DNA of 64,000 bases from Quercus robur (Eukaryota > Streptophyta > Magnoliopsida > Fagales > Fagaceae): positions 7,358,349-7,422,348 of the forward strand of contig NC_065537.1 in the NCBI RefSeq assembly GCF_932294415.1, written 5' to 3'. Position 1 is the stretch's first letter, and the number at the start of each line of letters is the position of its first letter. The notes beneath the pieces are model-generated. The model saw only the letters and a program-made list of their open reading frames with translations. It was not told the origin of the DNA and searched no databases. A program made the translations under genes and the position numbers. This document shows positions 46,900 to 59,768 of this stretch, one piece after another.

Positions 46900-49189
46900 A
46901 TGTCTGTGTCTAATAGTAGTCTAGAAAGAGAGATAGACAAGTACCAGGACATGTCCCCTGGAAGTGGTAAGGGTAGTACAAGTAATAGTAGTGATAGTAG
47001 TTCCTTAGATGAGCATTATTTTTCTAGGGTCCCTGGTTTTCCCTTAAAGGATTTCTAGGAGATGCAACATAGTATGGCTTCTGGGGCTGAGGCTAGCTCG
47101 TCCAGAAAGTCATCTAATCCTCCTCAAGATAAAGAGGAAGAAGAAAATGTAATCTATAGTTGTGCCCCTGAGGTGGCATCTACTCTAGACACAATTAAAT
47201 TAAATACCCTTGTAGGTAGATACCAAATTCCTAGTGAGTTTAGACATCGTCTACCCGAAGAGGGGGAATGGTGTTGTTCTCCTTCTTCTGGTTTAGGTGT
47301 TTATACCTTATCTCGTAGCAGGTCTTAGGTTTCCTTTAAACTCTTTTTGTAGAGGTCTTCTCCATAGGTTGGATATTGAACCAAACCAACTCAATCCTAA
47401 TGGGTGGAGGACGATAGTTGCCATGCAAGTGTTATGGCGTGAGGCACTTGAAGGGAACTGTCCAATCACAGTGGACAAATTCCTTTATTGTTATAAGCCC
47501 TCAGAGATTAAACAACCTGCTTGTTTTTACTAGTTCTAGTCTAGGGGCCCTTAATTTAGTTTAATTAAGGGCTGTAGTTCTTCTGATAGGTTTTGGAAGA
47601 AAGAATTCTTTATTATTTCTGGAAATTGGGTTGGGGACCCAGTTGATGTAAATAGTGCCCCCTTCCCTCCTTTTACCAGCCCCCTAGGTTGTCTTCGTCC
47701 TGAGGGTATGTCTTTCTTCCTTTTTCTTTTATTTATTTTATCTAATTTTTTTCTCATCTAACCTTTTCTTTTATTGGTGCAGTTGTTACTCGTCCATGCT
47801 TGGACAGTTTTCATTTAGAGCGTATTGATAAAGTTCGTGCCTTCCCTGAGAGGTCTTTTCACAGCTTAGTGACTCTTTGTCGTCTAGCTGCTTGGGGACT
47901 TGGTCTTGAGCCTACTGTTGAAAATCTTGCACACGAGGAGACCACTTGTCAAAGTAAGTATCGTCCATTCCTCTTATATATATATATATATATATATATA
48001 TAGCTTTGTCTTCTTCACCATAGGGTTGGCCACCATGAAAGAAAACAAGGAGAAGGCTGTTGCCAATGGTACTGAAGATGAAAAGGACATCCAGGTCCAA
48101 GATGATACAACTCCTTTGGTCTTCCAGAAAACTGTTGTCCAGGCAGGGAAAAGGAAGGGCATATCTAGTTTTATGGACCTTGGTGACCTTCCAAGTTGTC
48201 AAGGCTCCAAGAAGCAAAAGTCTAACAAGACTCCTCCTCCCAAGGTTCCAAAATCTACTCCTCTGATGGTAGACTTGGATAACTTGGCAGAGAACTTGGT
48301 ACCCATCCAGACCATTCCATTTGTCCAGCCTGAAAACCTTCCTTCTCCTGCAGCCAAAGCTCCTTATAGGACTCAGGACTCATCCTTCAGAACCAGCCAA
48401 GCGTTCTCCTAACTTGGTGTTGGACGAGGGTTATGCTTGGAGGTCATTCAAAGGACTCGTCACTGATAATAAGGTGAATGCTTGTTACAACATGTTAGTG
48501 AAGGACTTTAAACGTTCTGCCATCCATGACCTTTTTAAGGTAAGTAGCTTTTCATTATCTCTAGTTCCCTTTCTAAGAAATTTAGAGAATTTCTAACTTT
48601 CCCTCGTCTATCCCTTTTTCAGGCCATGTCGAAGTTTTACACTATGTCCACCCAAGCCAAGGAGCTTTGTGATGAGGCTAAGGCTACTAAGGAGAAGAAT
48701 AAGGAGCTGGCTAATGAGGTCCTCTTGAAGAAGGAGGAAGTAATCAGGTAGAGTGAGAAGGTCACTCATCTTCTGGCAGTTGAGACGAAGCTAAAGAATG
48801 AGGTGGAAAAGCTCAAGCTAGACTATGTTAAGAAGGAGTCTCAGATAAGTCACCTTGAGGTGAAAGTCCAAGAGCTTACCTCGTCTCTGAAGAAGGCTAA
48901 GGAGGAAGTCATTGCAACCTTTATGAAGTCAAACGATTTTACTACTCATCTAGATCGCTACTATGCTACTGGCTATGAGGACTTCTGTGTTGATGCCAAG
49001 GAGACTTACCCTGAAATGGATTTTGACTCCTTCAAGATCCCTACTGCCACAGAGAGTTCCCTGCTTCCAACGAGCTCTGAGGATGTCAACATTGTGGACG
49101 ACGCCCCAGCAGAGCCTACCAAGGATGCCATTGCTGCCAACAAGGATGACCCAAAGTCTGGGGTTGAAGCCCCCAGTGGTTTATTCTAG
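46900..49189 (+). pseudogene. Decayed antisense gene of the old Tat element
   Basis: Plus-strand relic homologous in layout to the antisense gene at 24.9-27.0 kb. The Ser/acidic N-terminus starts at 46900. The transposon-protein-like domain is seen as IPSEFRHRL, then [24 protein letters not shown] and [10 protein letters not shown] up to about 47520. Further exons lie at about 47783-47953, 48011-48540 (basic, KRKGISSF) and 48624-49189 (coiled coil with KELCDEAKATKEKNKEL, then TYPEMDFDSFKI, matching AYPELDL in the young copy). GT-AG borders survive (for example TTTTTCAG before 48624). Lesions: TAG near 47057, a frame change near 47325, stops near 47531 and 48751, and a frame change near 48380. 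A (TA)n run sits in the intron near 47978-48001. Confidence 0.85.
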
Positions 49190-50359
49190 TAATTCATTTC
49201 TTTTTTAGAGAATTTATTTATTTTCGTTTGTTGAGGATGCCCATTTTTTTGGGCCTTATTTCAAAATTATTTAAGTACAATTCCCTCGTCCGAGTTTATG
49301 GATGAGAAACAAATACAATTGCCTTAATTGGCTTTGAACAACTCAAGGGTTTTTGGACAGTGGTCGAATACCCTTTTTAAAATTTTATGAATGAATGTCT
49401 ACCTTTATTTTCATTCCTCATTTGATGTTGAACATGTTGTATGCTTTATGTATGAACGAATTTCCTTTGTTTACATCGTCCATGTTATTTTTGTGGTTTT
49501 ACTTGTGGTCCGTCCTCTCATGAAGACATTTTATATTGTCCTATTTGCATGAATGAATTTCCTTTGCTTATATTGTTCATGTTAGAATAAATTTTTCATG
49601 CTTAACACCTTTACCATTCTTTATGTTTTCCAAGTATAACTCGTCTATGATTGGTATTTCTTTTGCTAGCTTTATTCGTCCATAAATTTGACTTATAGCT
49701 TGCATTATTTCTCGTCCATAGGCTGGACGGTCCTTTATTCGTCTTTGGGTAAGACGTTTCCAGCATTTACTCGTCCAAAGATCGGACTGTTTGGTTGGTC
49801 ACATTCAACCATGGATTTTAAGTATTTTTACGTGCACATTTTTTCTCATCCATTGGTTAGACGAATACACTTTAAGTTTTTACCTCATCCGTTGATTAAA
49901 CGAATATACCATAGGTTTATTTTTCTTTGCTTGATCCTTGTATCAAGGAAAGCTTATAGATGTTACATCCCTACGACCAGATATTTTACTCGTCTTGGGC
50001 TTTTAGCCTTCTTGTGGACTAGTTTGAATGAAAATAACAAAAGAATTAGAAATTCACACATTATATACATTGGGAATCCAAACTGTACATAAACATCATC
50101 CACAAATGTAGCACATGCTTAGAAGATAGTGCCTTCAGGGAATTAAAAATACTTATATACAAACAGACAGACTAAGTACATGACTTCGTCCATGACAAAT
50201 TTGTCCATAGACAACGCAAAATAGGAAACTAATGCACTTTTAGGGATTAAAGACATGGTACTAGCAATAAGCACAAATAAATATGGAGAAAATAACACAT
50301 AGCATCAACTTCGTCCATGATGATACTCGTTCATGATGATGCTCGTCCAGGCTAACCCT
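49190..50359. other. Region between integrase and antisense gene, with degenerate CGTCCA...TGGACG motifs
   Basis: Corresponds in position to the hairpin array of the young element. Short inverted words survive, for example CGTCCATAGGCTGGACG near 49713 and CGTCCAAAGATCGGAC near 49782, and CGTCC/GGACG is frequent, but regular tandem units are gone. The ORF at 49688-50092 has no recognisable domain. Confidence 0.6.
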
Positions 50360-53300
50360 TCATTGACAGTATCTTCTTAGATGCTCAGCATTCCAGGGGT
50401 GCTCTAGCTTCTGTCCATCAAGGGCTTCCAAGTAGTATGATCCTTGCCCTTTGTAATTGATAACCCTTTAGGGTCCTTCCCAATTAGGTCCTAACTTTCC
50501 ATGAGCCGGGTTCCTAATTGCCAAGGAGACCCTTTTAAGGATGAGGTCCCCAATGTTGAAGCACTTAGGTTTCACCATTGCATCATGTTGTCTAGCCATA
50601 AGATTTTTGTATCTTGCTGTCCTGTGCTCTGCATCCATCCTTACCTCGTCTATAAGATCGAGGTTAAGACGAAGTTGTTCTTCATTCTCCTCATCTTGAT
50701 ACCTCATCACTCTGTGGTTGGCCATGTGCACTTCTGTTGGTATGACTGCTTCACTTTCATAGGCAAGTTTGAAAGGAGTTTCCCTTGTGGAGGTTCTCAC
50801 AGTCATCCTGTAAGCCCATAGTACACCTGGTAGCTCGTCTGGCCATGCTACCTTTGCCCCCTTAAGCCAAGTCTTGATGATCTTCAACAAGAATTGGTTT
50901 GCTACTTCTGCTTGTCCATTTGCTTGTAGGTGGGAGGGTGAAGAATAATGATTCTTGATTCCCAGCTACTCGCAGAATTCTCTAAAGGGTGTGTTATCAA
51001 ACTATCGTCCATTATCTGACACTAGTACTCTAGGTACCCCAAACCTACATACAATGCTCTTTCAGATGAAATTTTTGATATTTTGCTGTGTGATTTTTGC
51101 TAAGGGTTCAGCTTCCACTCACTTAGTGAAGTAATCAATCCCCACCAACAAAAAATTTATCTGCCTAGTTCCAATTGGAAAGGGATCCAAAATATCCAAT
51201 TCCCATTGTACAAAAGGCCATGGGGCCATCATCGGGATAAGGTACTTCGATGGTTGTCTAGGGACGTTACCGAAGCATTGACATTGATCACATACCTTCA
51301 AATAAGCCTTAGCATCTACTTGAATTGTCAGCCAGTAATAGCCTGCACGGACGACTTTGTGGACGAGTGCTTTAGCTCCTGAATGGTTGCCATATGCTCC
51401 TTCATGAACTTTTCTCAAAACGTAGTTTGCTTCGTCTGGAGTTAAACACCTTAGGTAAGGTTGAGAGATGCCTCTTTTGTATAGCACCTCATCTATAAGG
51501 ACATACTTGGTTGATCTGACCATTAGCTTTCTGGCTTCATCTCTCTCCTCTGGAAGACTTCCATCCCTTAAGTAAGCTATTATTGGTGTCATCCAATTCT
51601 CTTCACCTTCTATTTGCTGTACCTTTGGAAGATCTATGCTAGGCATATATTGGACTTCATCAAGCTCTTCCACCCATCCCTCTGTAGATGTTGCCATTAC
51701 CAAGGTGTCTGCTTTCATGTTTTCGTCCTTTGGGATTTGAAAGAAACTGGCTTCCTTAAACTTCTTAACAAGGCATTTCACCCTACTAAGGTACTTCTTC
51801 ATTCGTTCTTCTTTTGCCTCACATGTTCCATTTACTTGGCCCATGACTAACTGAGAGTCTACTTGGACGATTATTGACTCTGCCCTTAAGGACTTAGCCA
51901 ATTCTAGCTCTTTAAGAAGGGTTTCATATTCAACTTCACTGTTAGTTATTTGATACTATAGATGAGCCGTATACTTTAGCTTATCTCCTTCTGGGGATTG
52001 CAATACAACTTCTATCCCTCTCGCATATAGTGTAGATGACCCATTTACATGGACGACCCATGTCTTAGCCTCTTCCCTTCCATCTAGATCACCATGACCT
52101 AGAGTGAATTTTGCAATGAAATCTGCCAGAACTTGAGCCTTTATTGCATTCCTAGGTTAATACCTAATATCAAACTCACTTAGCTCTGTAGCCCATTGGA
52201 TCAATCGTCCTGCGGCTTCCAACTTGTTTATCGCCTTCTTGAGCGGATGATTCGTCATAACGTTGATGACATGTGCCTAGAAGTAATGCCTTAGTTTCCT
52301 AGAAACTGTTATGAGTGTAAAGTCTAACTTTTCAATCATTGGGTATCATCCTTCTGCTTCTCTTAGTGCTCGGCTTGTATAATACACAGGCTTCTACACT
52401 TTCTTTTCTTTCCTGATTAATGCTGAGCTTATAGCATGTGGTGACACTACTAAATATAAATACAACTCCTCACCTGGTATGGATAGGCTTAGCAGGGGAG
52501 CTGTAGTAAGATAGACCTTAAGATCTTGGAAGGCCTTCTAGCACTCGTCCATCCATTCAAATGTTTTCTTGAGAACTTTGAAAAAAGGCAAATATTTATC
52601 TGTAGCTTTTGAAACAAATCTGTTTAAAGCTGCAACTCATCAAGTGAGGGACTGGACTTTCTTGACATTATTTGGTGGTTCCATGTTCAGTATAGCTTGG
52701 ATTTTATTAGGATTCACTTCAATTCCTCTCTGTGAAACAATGAATCCTAGAAACTTCCTCAACAAAGCCCCGAAGGCGCACTTACTTGGATTCAGCTTCA
52801 TATTGTATTGTCTAAGTATGTCAAAGGTCTCTTGTAGGTCTTCTAGATGTTTCTTCTTGTCCAAGCTCTTCACCAACATATCGTCCACATAAACTTCTAC
52901 ATTCTATCCTATCTGTGGACGAAACATGTGATTGACTAATCTCTAATAAGTTGCCCCTGCATTCTTTAAACCAAAGGGCATCACTTTATAACAAAAAAAA
53001 CTTTGACTAGTAATGAAGGATGTTTTCTCTTGATCTGCCTCATCCATCTTGATCCGGTTGTAACCTGAGAAGGTGTCCATAAAGCTAAGTAACTGATGAC
53101 TTGCTGTTGAATCCACCAGTAGGTCAATGCGTGGTAATGGATAACTATCCTTGGGGCAAGCTTTATTCAAATCAGTGAAGTCTACTCACATCCTTCACTT
53201 GCCATTAGCCTTCTTGACCATCACCATATTAGCTAACCAATCTGGGTAATAGACTTCCCAAATAAATTCTGCTGTAGTTAACTTCTAAACCTCTTCTTTG

Positions 53301-53725
53301 ATAGCCTTATCTTGCTCAGGAGCAAAGACCCTCTTCTTCTGATTAATAGGCTTAGAAGATGGATACATATTCAAGCGATGAGTAATGACACTTGGGTCAA
53401 TTCCTAACATGTTTTCATGACTCCACACAAAAACTTCAGTACTCTTCCTTAAGAATTGAATGAGGTATTGCTTCGTCTCTTTCTCCATACTTGTCCCTAT
53501 TTTGGTAGACTTCTCAAGGTCACCCTCATCCAAAGGAACATCTTCTAGTACTTTAGTGGGCTCTGCAGTAACCCTTCTCTCCTCTATGTTTATCGTCTGT
53601 ACATGCTCATTCATAACCAACATGGCTAAGTAGCATTCTTTAACAGCTAACTGGTCTCCTTGCACTAGCCTTACTCCATACTTAATTGGGAACTTGACAT
53701 ATAAGTGGTAGGTAGATGTCATTGC
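50360..53725 (-). pseudogene. Old Tat element pol: RT, two RNase H domains, integrase
   Basis: The minus strand carries the RT lead-in (KKRVFAPEQDKAIKEEV), LNKACPKDSYPLPRID, FCYKVMPFGLKNAGATY and VDDMLVKS. A first RNase H follows (52100-52600). The second RNase H has VNGSS in place of TDGSS at about 52015, and VDSQLVMGQVNG. Integrase includes VHEGAYGNHSG, CDQCQCF, SDNGR, ANGQAEVANQ and KLGPNWEGP, ending AEHLRRYCQ at 50360. At least a dozen stops (for example TAG after GKW and after YFTK) and frame changes are seen. It retains the segment between protease and RT that the young element has lost. Confidence 0.9.
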
Positions 53726-53728
53726 CTT

Positions 53729-55471
53729 TCAATTGTTTAAAGTTGGTCGTCCAATGATGGCATTGTAGGAAGACGAACAATCTACAATGAGGAAATTCAC
53801 TTCTTTGGCTATCTGTTGTGGATATGTCCCCACCACTACAGGAAGAGTAATAGTGCCCACTGATTGTACTTTCATTCCTCCAAATCCTACTAAGGACGAA
53901 TTCATTGGACGAAGTTGATCTCGTCCAAGCCTCATCCTCTAGAAAGCATGGGTAATATAGGATATCTGTTGAACTCCCATTATCTACCAACACCTTTCTA
54001 GTCATGTAATCTGCAATGAGCAAAGTGATGACGATTACATCGTCATATGGATGATGAACCCTTCCAGCGTCTTCGTTTGTGAAAGAAATGACCTGCTTGT
54101 CTGCCCCTTTCGTCCTTGGAACTCATCTAGAGAGTTGGACATTTTACACTACTTTCAAGTAGGTTTTCCTTGACTTGAAAGATTGCTCTACTGAAGTTCC
54201 TTCTACAATAACTCTTATTTCTCCAAGTGGGGCTCGTGATGGCTCTTCTACTTTTCCTTTAAACTTCTCGTCCTTGTGATCTCGTCCAAGGAAATTTTTC
54301 AACTTTCCTTGTCTGATGAGATTTTCAATCTGTTGCTTTAAGTCATAGCACTCGTCTGTGTCATGCCTGTGATCTCTGTGGAAGCGGCAATACTTATTCT
54401 TGTTGTGCTTGTTAGGATCTCCCTTCATCTTCTCTAGCCATTTCAAGGACGGGTCATCCTTGATCTGTATAAGCACTTGGTCAAGTGGGACATTCAAAGG
54501 CATATAATGTCGACTTTGTCCTGAGGACGAACTTGCCTTCTTGTTTTCTCTATCCCTCTTCTCTCTTGTTCAGGCCTTCTCGGGCCTTCTTTGGACAAGG
54601 TCCTTGTTCTGGATATCGAGGGAACTCTACTTCCATCTGTTATGCTTTGTTCCTCTTCTTGGCAATGATTGCATCCTCTGCATTCATAAAGCTTTGGGTT
54701 GAATGTACTAGTTCAGCCATGGCCTGTAGTTCTTGTTCATAAAGCTTGTGAATGAATAAATCTGCACTAACTCCATTGTAGAAGGCTACTAACAACAGCT
54801 TGTCATCCATCTCGTCTACCGCCAAGGCTTCCCTGTTAAAATGAGTAATTAAAGACTACAAACTTTCATTGTCCCTTTGCTCTATGGTCAATAGGCTGGA
54901 CGAGGAGCGTTTATGCCTTTGTCTCCCGATAAAGTTGTTGACGAACAACTTACTCAACTCCTCAAAAGAACCAACCGTATTCAGAGGTATTTTACTGGAC
55001 CACACTCGTGCTGGCCCTTTAAGGGTGGTCAGGAAGGCCTTACACATTATCTCATCTGGAACTCCTTGAAGGTGCGTTATGGTCTTGAAGGTTGCAATAT
55101 GGTCACATGGGTCGTGTGTTCCATCATAAGAGTCCAAGGAAGGCATTTTGAACTTGGAAGGCAAGGGATGATTGTTGATAGAAGCTATGAAGGGGGAATC
55201 AGTTTGATGAGCCAAGTCTTCGACAAGATTCACTCTTCTCATATTCTCCCTCATCTCGTCCATGACTTTCCTCATTTGATCCATCTCCTTTTCCAAGTGT
55301 GGCACTCTACGTGAAGCGGTACCCCTTGATTGATTCTCGTGCTCCACATTTTCTCCTTCTCTAACTTCTTGACTCTGAGCTTGTCCTTCTATACATTGTT
55401 TATGACGTTGCCTTCTATGGTTAATCTCTTGAGTCAATTCTTGGTTCTGATGGGTTAGCTCTACCATGGCG
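53729..55471 (-). pseudogene. Old Tat element gag-protease, main part
   Basis: The minus strand encodes the gag helix (AMVELTHQNQELTQEIN), TDSPFIASINNHPLPSKF, GPARVWSSKIPLNTVGSF, a zinc-knuckle-like CRFHRDHRHDTDEC, and a protease with VDNGSSTDILYYP and IIGRPTLNN. Frame changes occur near 54830 and 53950. The 5' end stops at the nested solo LTR (55472); the missing N-terminus is on the far side, at 58950-59091. Confidence 0.9.
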
Positions 55472-55700
55472 TGTAACACCCCAACCTAATTTTTATAATT
55501 AAACTATGTGTTTAAGTGGTTAAGTATTATTAATATTTTAAGCCACTTACTTACAAAAATTAATAGAAGAGTACTTAATAAGTATATTATTTTATAATGC
55601 CATTGAATGAGAATTGTAAAGATTATACATGACTGAATTGCTATCGGTATTTTAAATATATACTAATTATGTACAAAACTATATTAAGTGGTTAAGTTAT

Positions 55701-55741
<41 letters not shown>

Positions 55742-58254
55742 GTGTTTTAACCATGTATGATGCATGAGATATTATAGTGGAAATTCCACCCACATGCAAT
55801 CAATTGAAATTCAACGCATGTAAAGCTTAGAACCATGCATGATGACAAACCCCATAGACCAAGACTTGGCCATGCAATCACCAAGCTCCACCTCACCTCT
55901 TCCTTGACTTTCTAAAACAAATAGAACATCCAAGAAGCTCCTTACCTCTCCATTTCCTATGGGTAAACACCCAAGTCTGAAATTTCAGCTTAACTTGCTC
56001 TCTTTTTCTCTCAAGGAAAGTGCTAGGAAGCTCCCTTGAATCTTCCTCTCAAGTCCACTGGTTCACACACCAAAAGAAAGACAAAACCCCACCCAAAATT
56101 CTTCCCCTTATCTCATTTTCTTGGCTGCACCAGACAGAAAGTCCAGCAGCAAGAAGGAAGCTTCTTTCAACTCTCTCAAGCTCTCTACCTCTCATACTTT
56201 CTGGTCCAGCCACTAGGAAAAGAAAATCCTTTCATGTAAGTCTACATATATATATATATATATATATATATGCTGTTTTAAGAAGCTTTGAAGTTGTGTT
56301 GGTGATTTGTTGAAGGTAGATTAGGGTTTTTATTAATTAATGATTTTGTATGATTAAGGAAGTAAGAACAAGTTAGGATGAGTATTGTTGATGCTGCTGC
56401 TGGGATTTTTGTTGTGTGTATTTTTGCTCTAAATGGTTAAATGACTATATGTAAGTGTTTTATAACATGTCTTATGAGTATATAAAAATCTCCATATGAA
56501 AATACCATCGTTTGGTAATTTTTTATGAATTTACAATAAAATGTTGCAAAGCTGTCACTGTGACAGATTCTGTGTTCATGCATGTTAAATTATGTGTTAA
56601 ATTGTATATAGTGAATTTGGATGCTAGGGATAATTCTTATGAAACCTAAGACACTTATGGTTGTTATTGAATTGGTTTCACAGCATTTGGATTCATATAA
56701 AAATAATGGTTTAATTTATAATTTGCATGAAATTCTGTCAGGACAGATTTGAGTATTCTGTCTTACATGATTTTTAGTAAATCATGGGTTTATGCTTTGA
56801 CTCCAAAATTTTTATGATATATACTGTACATACAGGGGAGTAGTTCTGTAAATTTTCATGACAATTGGATATGCGTGAACAGCCCATTGTATTTTACAAA
56901 TGAGGCACATGCTGCTGGAATAAAACAGTGAACAGTAAGGGACATGCCTAATTTTGAGGATTTAATTCCAAAGTTAGGTTGAATATTTTGAGCTATAATT
57001 TAATATACTCATCATTTGGTATGTTAGAACCATATATAAATTTTATGAATTGGTTTCTCTATGATTTAGTACATCATGTTGTCTGATGAATGCATTTTGT
57101 GTTTGTGGGAACCTCTTTGAGGTGAGATTAGGACTTCCTTGATTCTAAGAGATAGGCTTTGAGATGAATGTAAAGTTTATGATAAGGAATTATGGATAGC
57201 AATAAGCTTTGATATTTGGTTTAGGTGTTACTAGTATCCAAGTCTAAGCTTCTTTGACTTTAGGCTCTCGATTCCTCTGCTTTCAGGTAAGGGATAAGTT
57301 ATATGGGCATTTGGTAAGTCATGAGGTTATTTTAAAATATATTATGCATTAAAATGTTTTTGATTAGAGATATGACATATAATTATTATTCTGACAAAGA
57401 TATGTTCGTGAGCTTTCGAAAAACTTATGTATATGATTTAACCATATTGATGCTATTATTAATTCCACGAACATGATGTTTAAAGAAAAGAATGGAAATG
57501 CTATTATTATGAAATGTTATGCAAAATTTTAGTATGATGTAAAGTATGAAATGTTTTCGGGTTATGTCCTCTGGTAATCTGAACTCAGCTAGTACCGGTT
57601 AATTACTGGCTTTCCATGGAAAAATGTTATATGTTTGGTCATTTAAAGTAGAGGAAATGGGGTTACTCGTAACTCAAGGCCATTTAAAGTAGAGGAAATG
57701 GGGTTGCCAATAACTCTAATCTAAATAAGGCCTTCTCCCCAATATGTATGGACGGCGGGGAGGAACAAAATCTGGAGGGGATGTGCCATCAGGCCTCCCA
57801 AAGGGGACAATATCATACACATGGGGGCACCCAAATGTGATGAGGCCTTCTCTGTACAGACTTATCAGATATGGACTAACCAATAAGTTATTTATGAACA
57901 ACTATATTATGTTATTAATCATGAGAGAATGATTTTTGTTTAAATACATTATGAAAAGTTAAAAACTCTCATGAAAAGAAGTTTCTGATAAAGAGAAAAG
58001 CTGTTCATTAAAGACAAAAGTTTCTGAAGTTCTGTTGTACTATAAAGATACAGCTTCTAATGAAAGTACAAATTTACGTTTAAAAATTATCAGATATCTA
58101 TTTTTATGAAACGTTAAGTTTTATGATCATGAAAGTTATAGTATTCTATGAGAAGAAGTTTATAAAGAAAGGTTTTCTTATTAGTCAAGATGTTTCTAGT
58201 TTAATACAAAATTGCCAATTATCTAATTTAAGTTAAATAATTATTTTGTAATGA

Positions 58255-58291
<37 letters not shown>

Positions 58292-58949
58292 GACTTTGTA
58301 GGAAATGAAAGAAGTTTAATCCGAAAGGTTTGGTAATGTTAACCTAATAAGAAAAGGAGAACAATTGTTTTCTATGAAGAGCGTATAAGTTATTATTATG
58401 AATAGTATTAAATATTATGCATGAAAAGATGTTCTCCTATTCGAATATTCATAGAATGAAATGATCTGATTTTCATGTATCCTTATTTAATTCTCATATC
58501 TCTTACCTTTACTGAGCTGTGTAGCTCACCCCTTCCACTCTTTCAGTTAGCAGGTTTTATTTTGGAGCGGAGGGAGCCTTAGTCGAGTTTGGAAGGAGCT
58601 GGTTTTAGTTTTATATGTATAGATCTTAAATTAGCAATATGATGTTTAGATTTGTAGCATTGTTTATTTTAGGATCTAATGAAATTGTATACCTTAAAGT
58701 ATTAAGATATGTATTATGTGAAATTCCGAATTTGAACAATTGGTGAATTATGTTATTCTTTGGAGTACAATATAGATGCTCTGAATGTCAAGTGAAAGGT
58801 TATATCTTTTAAGTAAAGAAACAAAAAATTTAAAGAAAGAGGAAAGCTTTTGTAAAAGTTAAGTTGGTTCTTGTTAATATCAGGTTTAGGCTTGATATTA
58901 GCATGCTGGTCATGGTCACAAATCCAGGTATCAGGTTTGGGGCGTGACA
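55472..58949 (+). mobile_element. Nested solo LTR, about 3.48 kb, possibly Tekay/Del-type Ty3 chromovirus
   Basis: It interrupts gag of the old Tat element exactly between the codons for AATM and AMVELT. Ends are TGTAACACCCCAACC and, inverted, TGTCACGCCCCAAACC. The flanks TGGCG (55467-55471) and TGGTG (58950-58954) are a 5-bp duplication with one mismatch; CATGG is an alternative reading. No gag or pol is inside. It holds three (TA)n runs (about 55703, 56243, 58256), a duplicated CATTTAAAGTAGAGGAAATG near 57640 and 57681, and TTTACTGAGCTGTGTAGCTC near 58507. Very long LTRs with such ends are known from Tekay/Del elements (recalled), hence the suggestion. A non-LTR origin for the inverted termini cannot be excluded. 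Confidence 0.65.
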
Positions 58950-59091
58950 TGGTGGCTGCCATAGATTGCATTTGTTCGACAGAAGGCAGTTGCATGATAG
59001 GTGCTGACTGGTGAGCATGGTTGGGATGGCTAGAAGCGTTTCCACTCTCCTGGTGGCCTAGACTAGTGGCCATTGACCTTGTCCGAACCAT
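58950..59091 (-). pseudogene. Old Tat element gag N-terminus
   Basis: The minus strand starts MVRTRSMATSLGHQE, matching MVLTRSMATTND at the start of gag in the young element, and runs to SMAATM at the insertion border. The remaining codons of the ORF beyond 58949 belong to the inserted LTR. Confidence 0.88.
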
Positions 59092-59137
59092 ACAACCTTT
59101 TTTCTAAGAAAGATAAATTGCAAAATACAAATTTAAC

Positions 59138-59154
59138 TTCCATAGATGGCACCA
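59138..59154 (-). other. PBS of the old Tat element
   Basis: The minus strand reads TGGTGCCATCTATGGAA two bases inside the 5' LTR. It is the mutated counterpart of TGGCGCCGTCTGTGGGAA in the young element. Confidence 0.75.
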
Positions 59155-59156
59155 AC

Positions 59157-59768
59157 TGATGATGTACAAAAAATCACTATGCTGAATGCTCTAGAGTTCA
59201 ATGGACTTGAGGTTGTTTGGAAGGCCTGAAAAAAGTAAAAGATCAAAGGTGACCGGGTTAAACTGGCCAAGAACCCTCTGATGCTTAAGTTAGTTTTTCT
59301 CTCAAGAACTCAAGAATCCCAACTTTTAGGAGTGGTGGAAACTTACCTTCATTTGATATGTATGAGTTCGTTTATAGTGAGCTTTGGAGCGGTTATTTGT
59401 TTAATAACTTCCTCCACGTGGATGGAAGTTGGAAGATTTCAGTGTTATCTTCTACAACTGCTATTGAAGTTAGAAAGCTCAAACTTATCTTCTATAACTG
59501 CTATTAGAAGTTAAGAACTTAATGGGAAGTTAGAGCGATGAGTGAGGATTTTGCCTATACTTCAAAATAGTAGAATGTGGTCCGAATTATAAGCTTTTGC
59601 ACATAAATCCATTCTAGAAATTTTCTAAGTGTTGAGTGGTCGACCAAGTGTTTCCCTGATGGACGACCTTCGTACCCATGGACAACCTTTTTATGCTGGG
59701 TTAACATTTTTGGCCGTGGACGACACTATGGACAAACTGGAGATAGCCCGATTTTTGGTTCTCCATTA
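59157..59768 (-). repeat. 5' LTR of the old Tat element
   Basis: 612 bp. Plus-strand start TGATGATG; outer end CCATTA, one change from the CCATCA of its partner, followed by the target duplication GTAAC. It has two of the 40-bp units that the 3' LTR has in three copies, and many substitutions relative to it. Confidence 0.92.

Larger units (their letters stand above)
45822..59768 (-). mobile_element. Old Tat-type Ty3/gypsy element, complete ends, heavily mutated, with a nested solo LTR
   Basis: Minus-strand element of 13,947 bp including a 3,478-bp insertion. LTRs lie at 59157-59768 (5') and 45822-46490 (3'), flanked by the exact 5-bp duplication GTAAC (45817-45821 and 59769-59773). Order along the element: LTR, PBS, gag (split by the insertion), protease, RT-RNase H, second RNase H, integrase, a region with degenerate hairpin motifs, an antisense gene and a PPT. 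Many stops and frame changes, plus LTR differences including a repeat-unit gain or loss, show it is far older than the element at 17.7 kb. It belongs to the same lineage but a different family. Confidence 0.95.

Noticed and set aside
47978..48001. Tyr-Ile repeat peptides at (TA)n runs here and at 28.1 and 56.2 kb
   Set aside because: Microsatellite translation artefacts.
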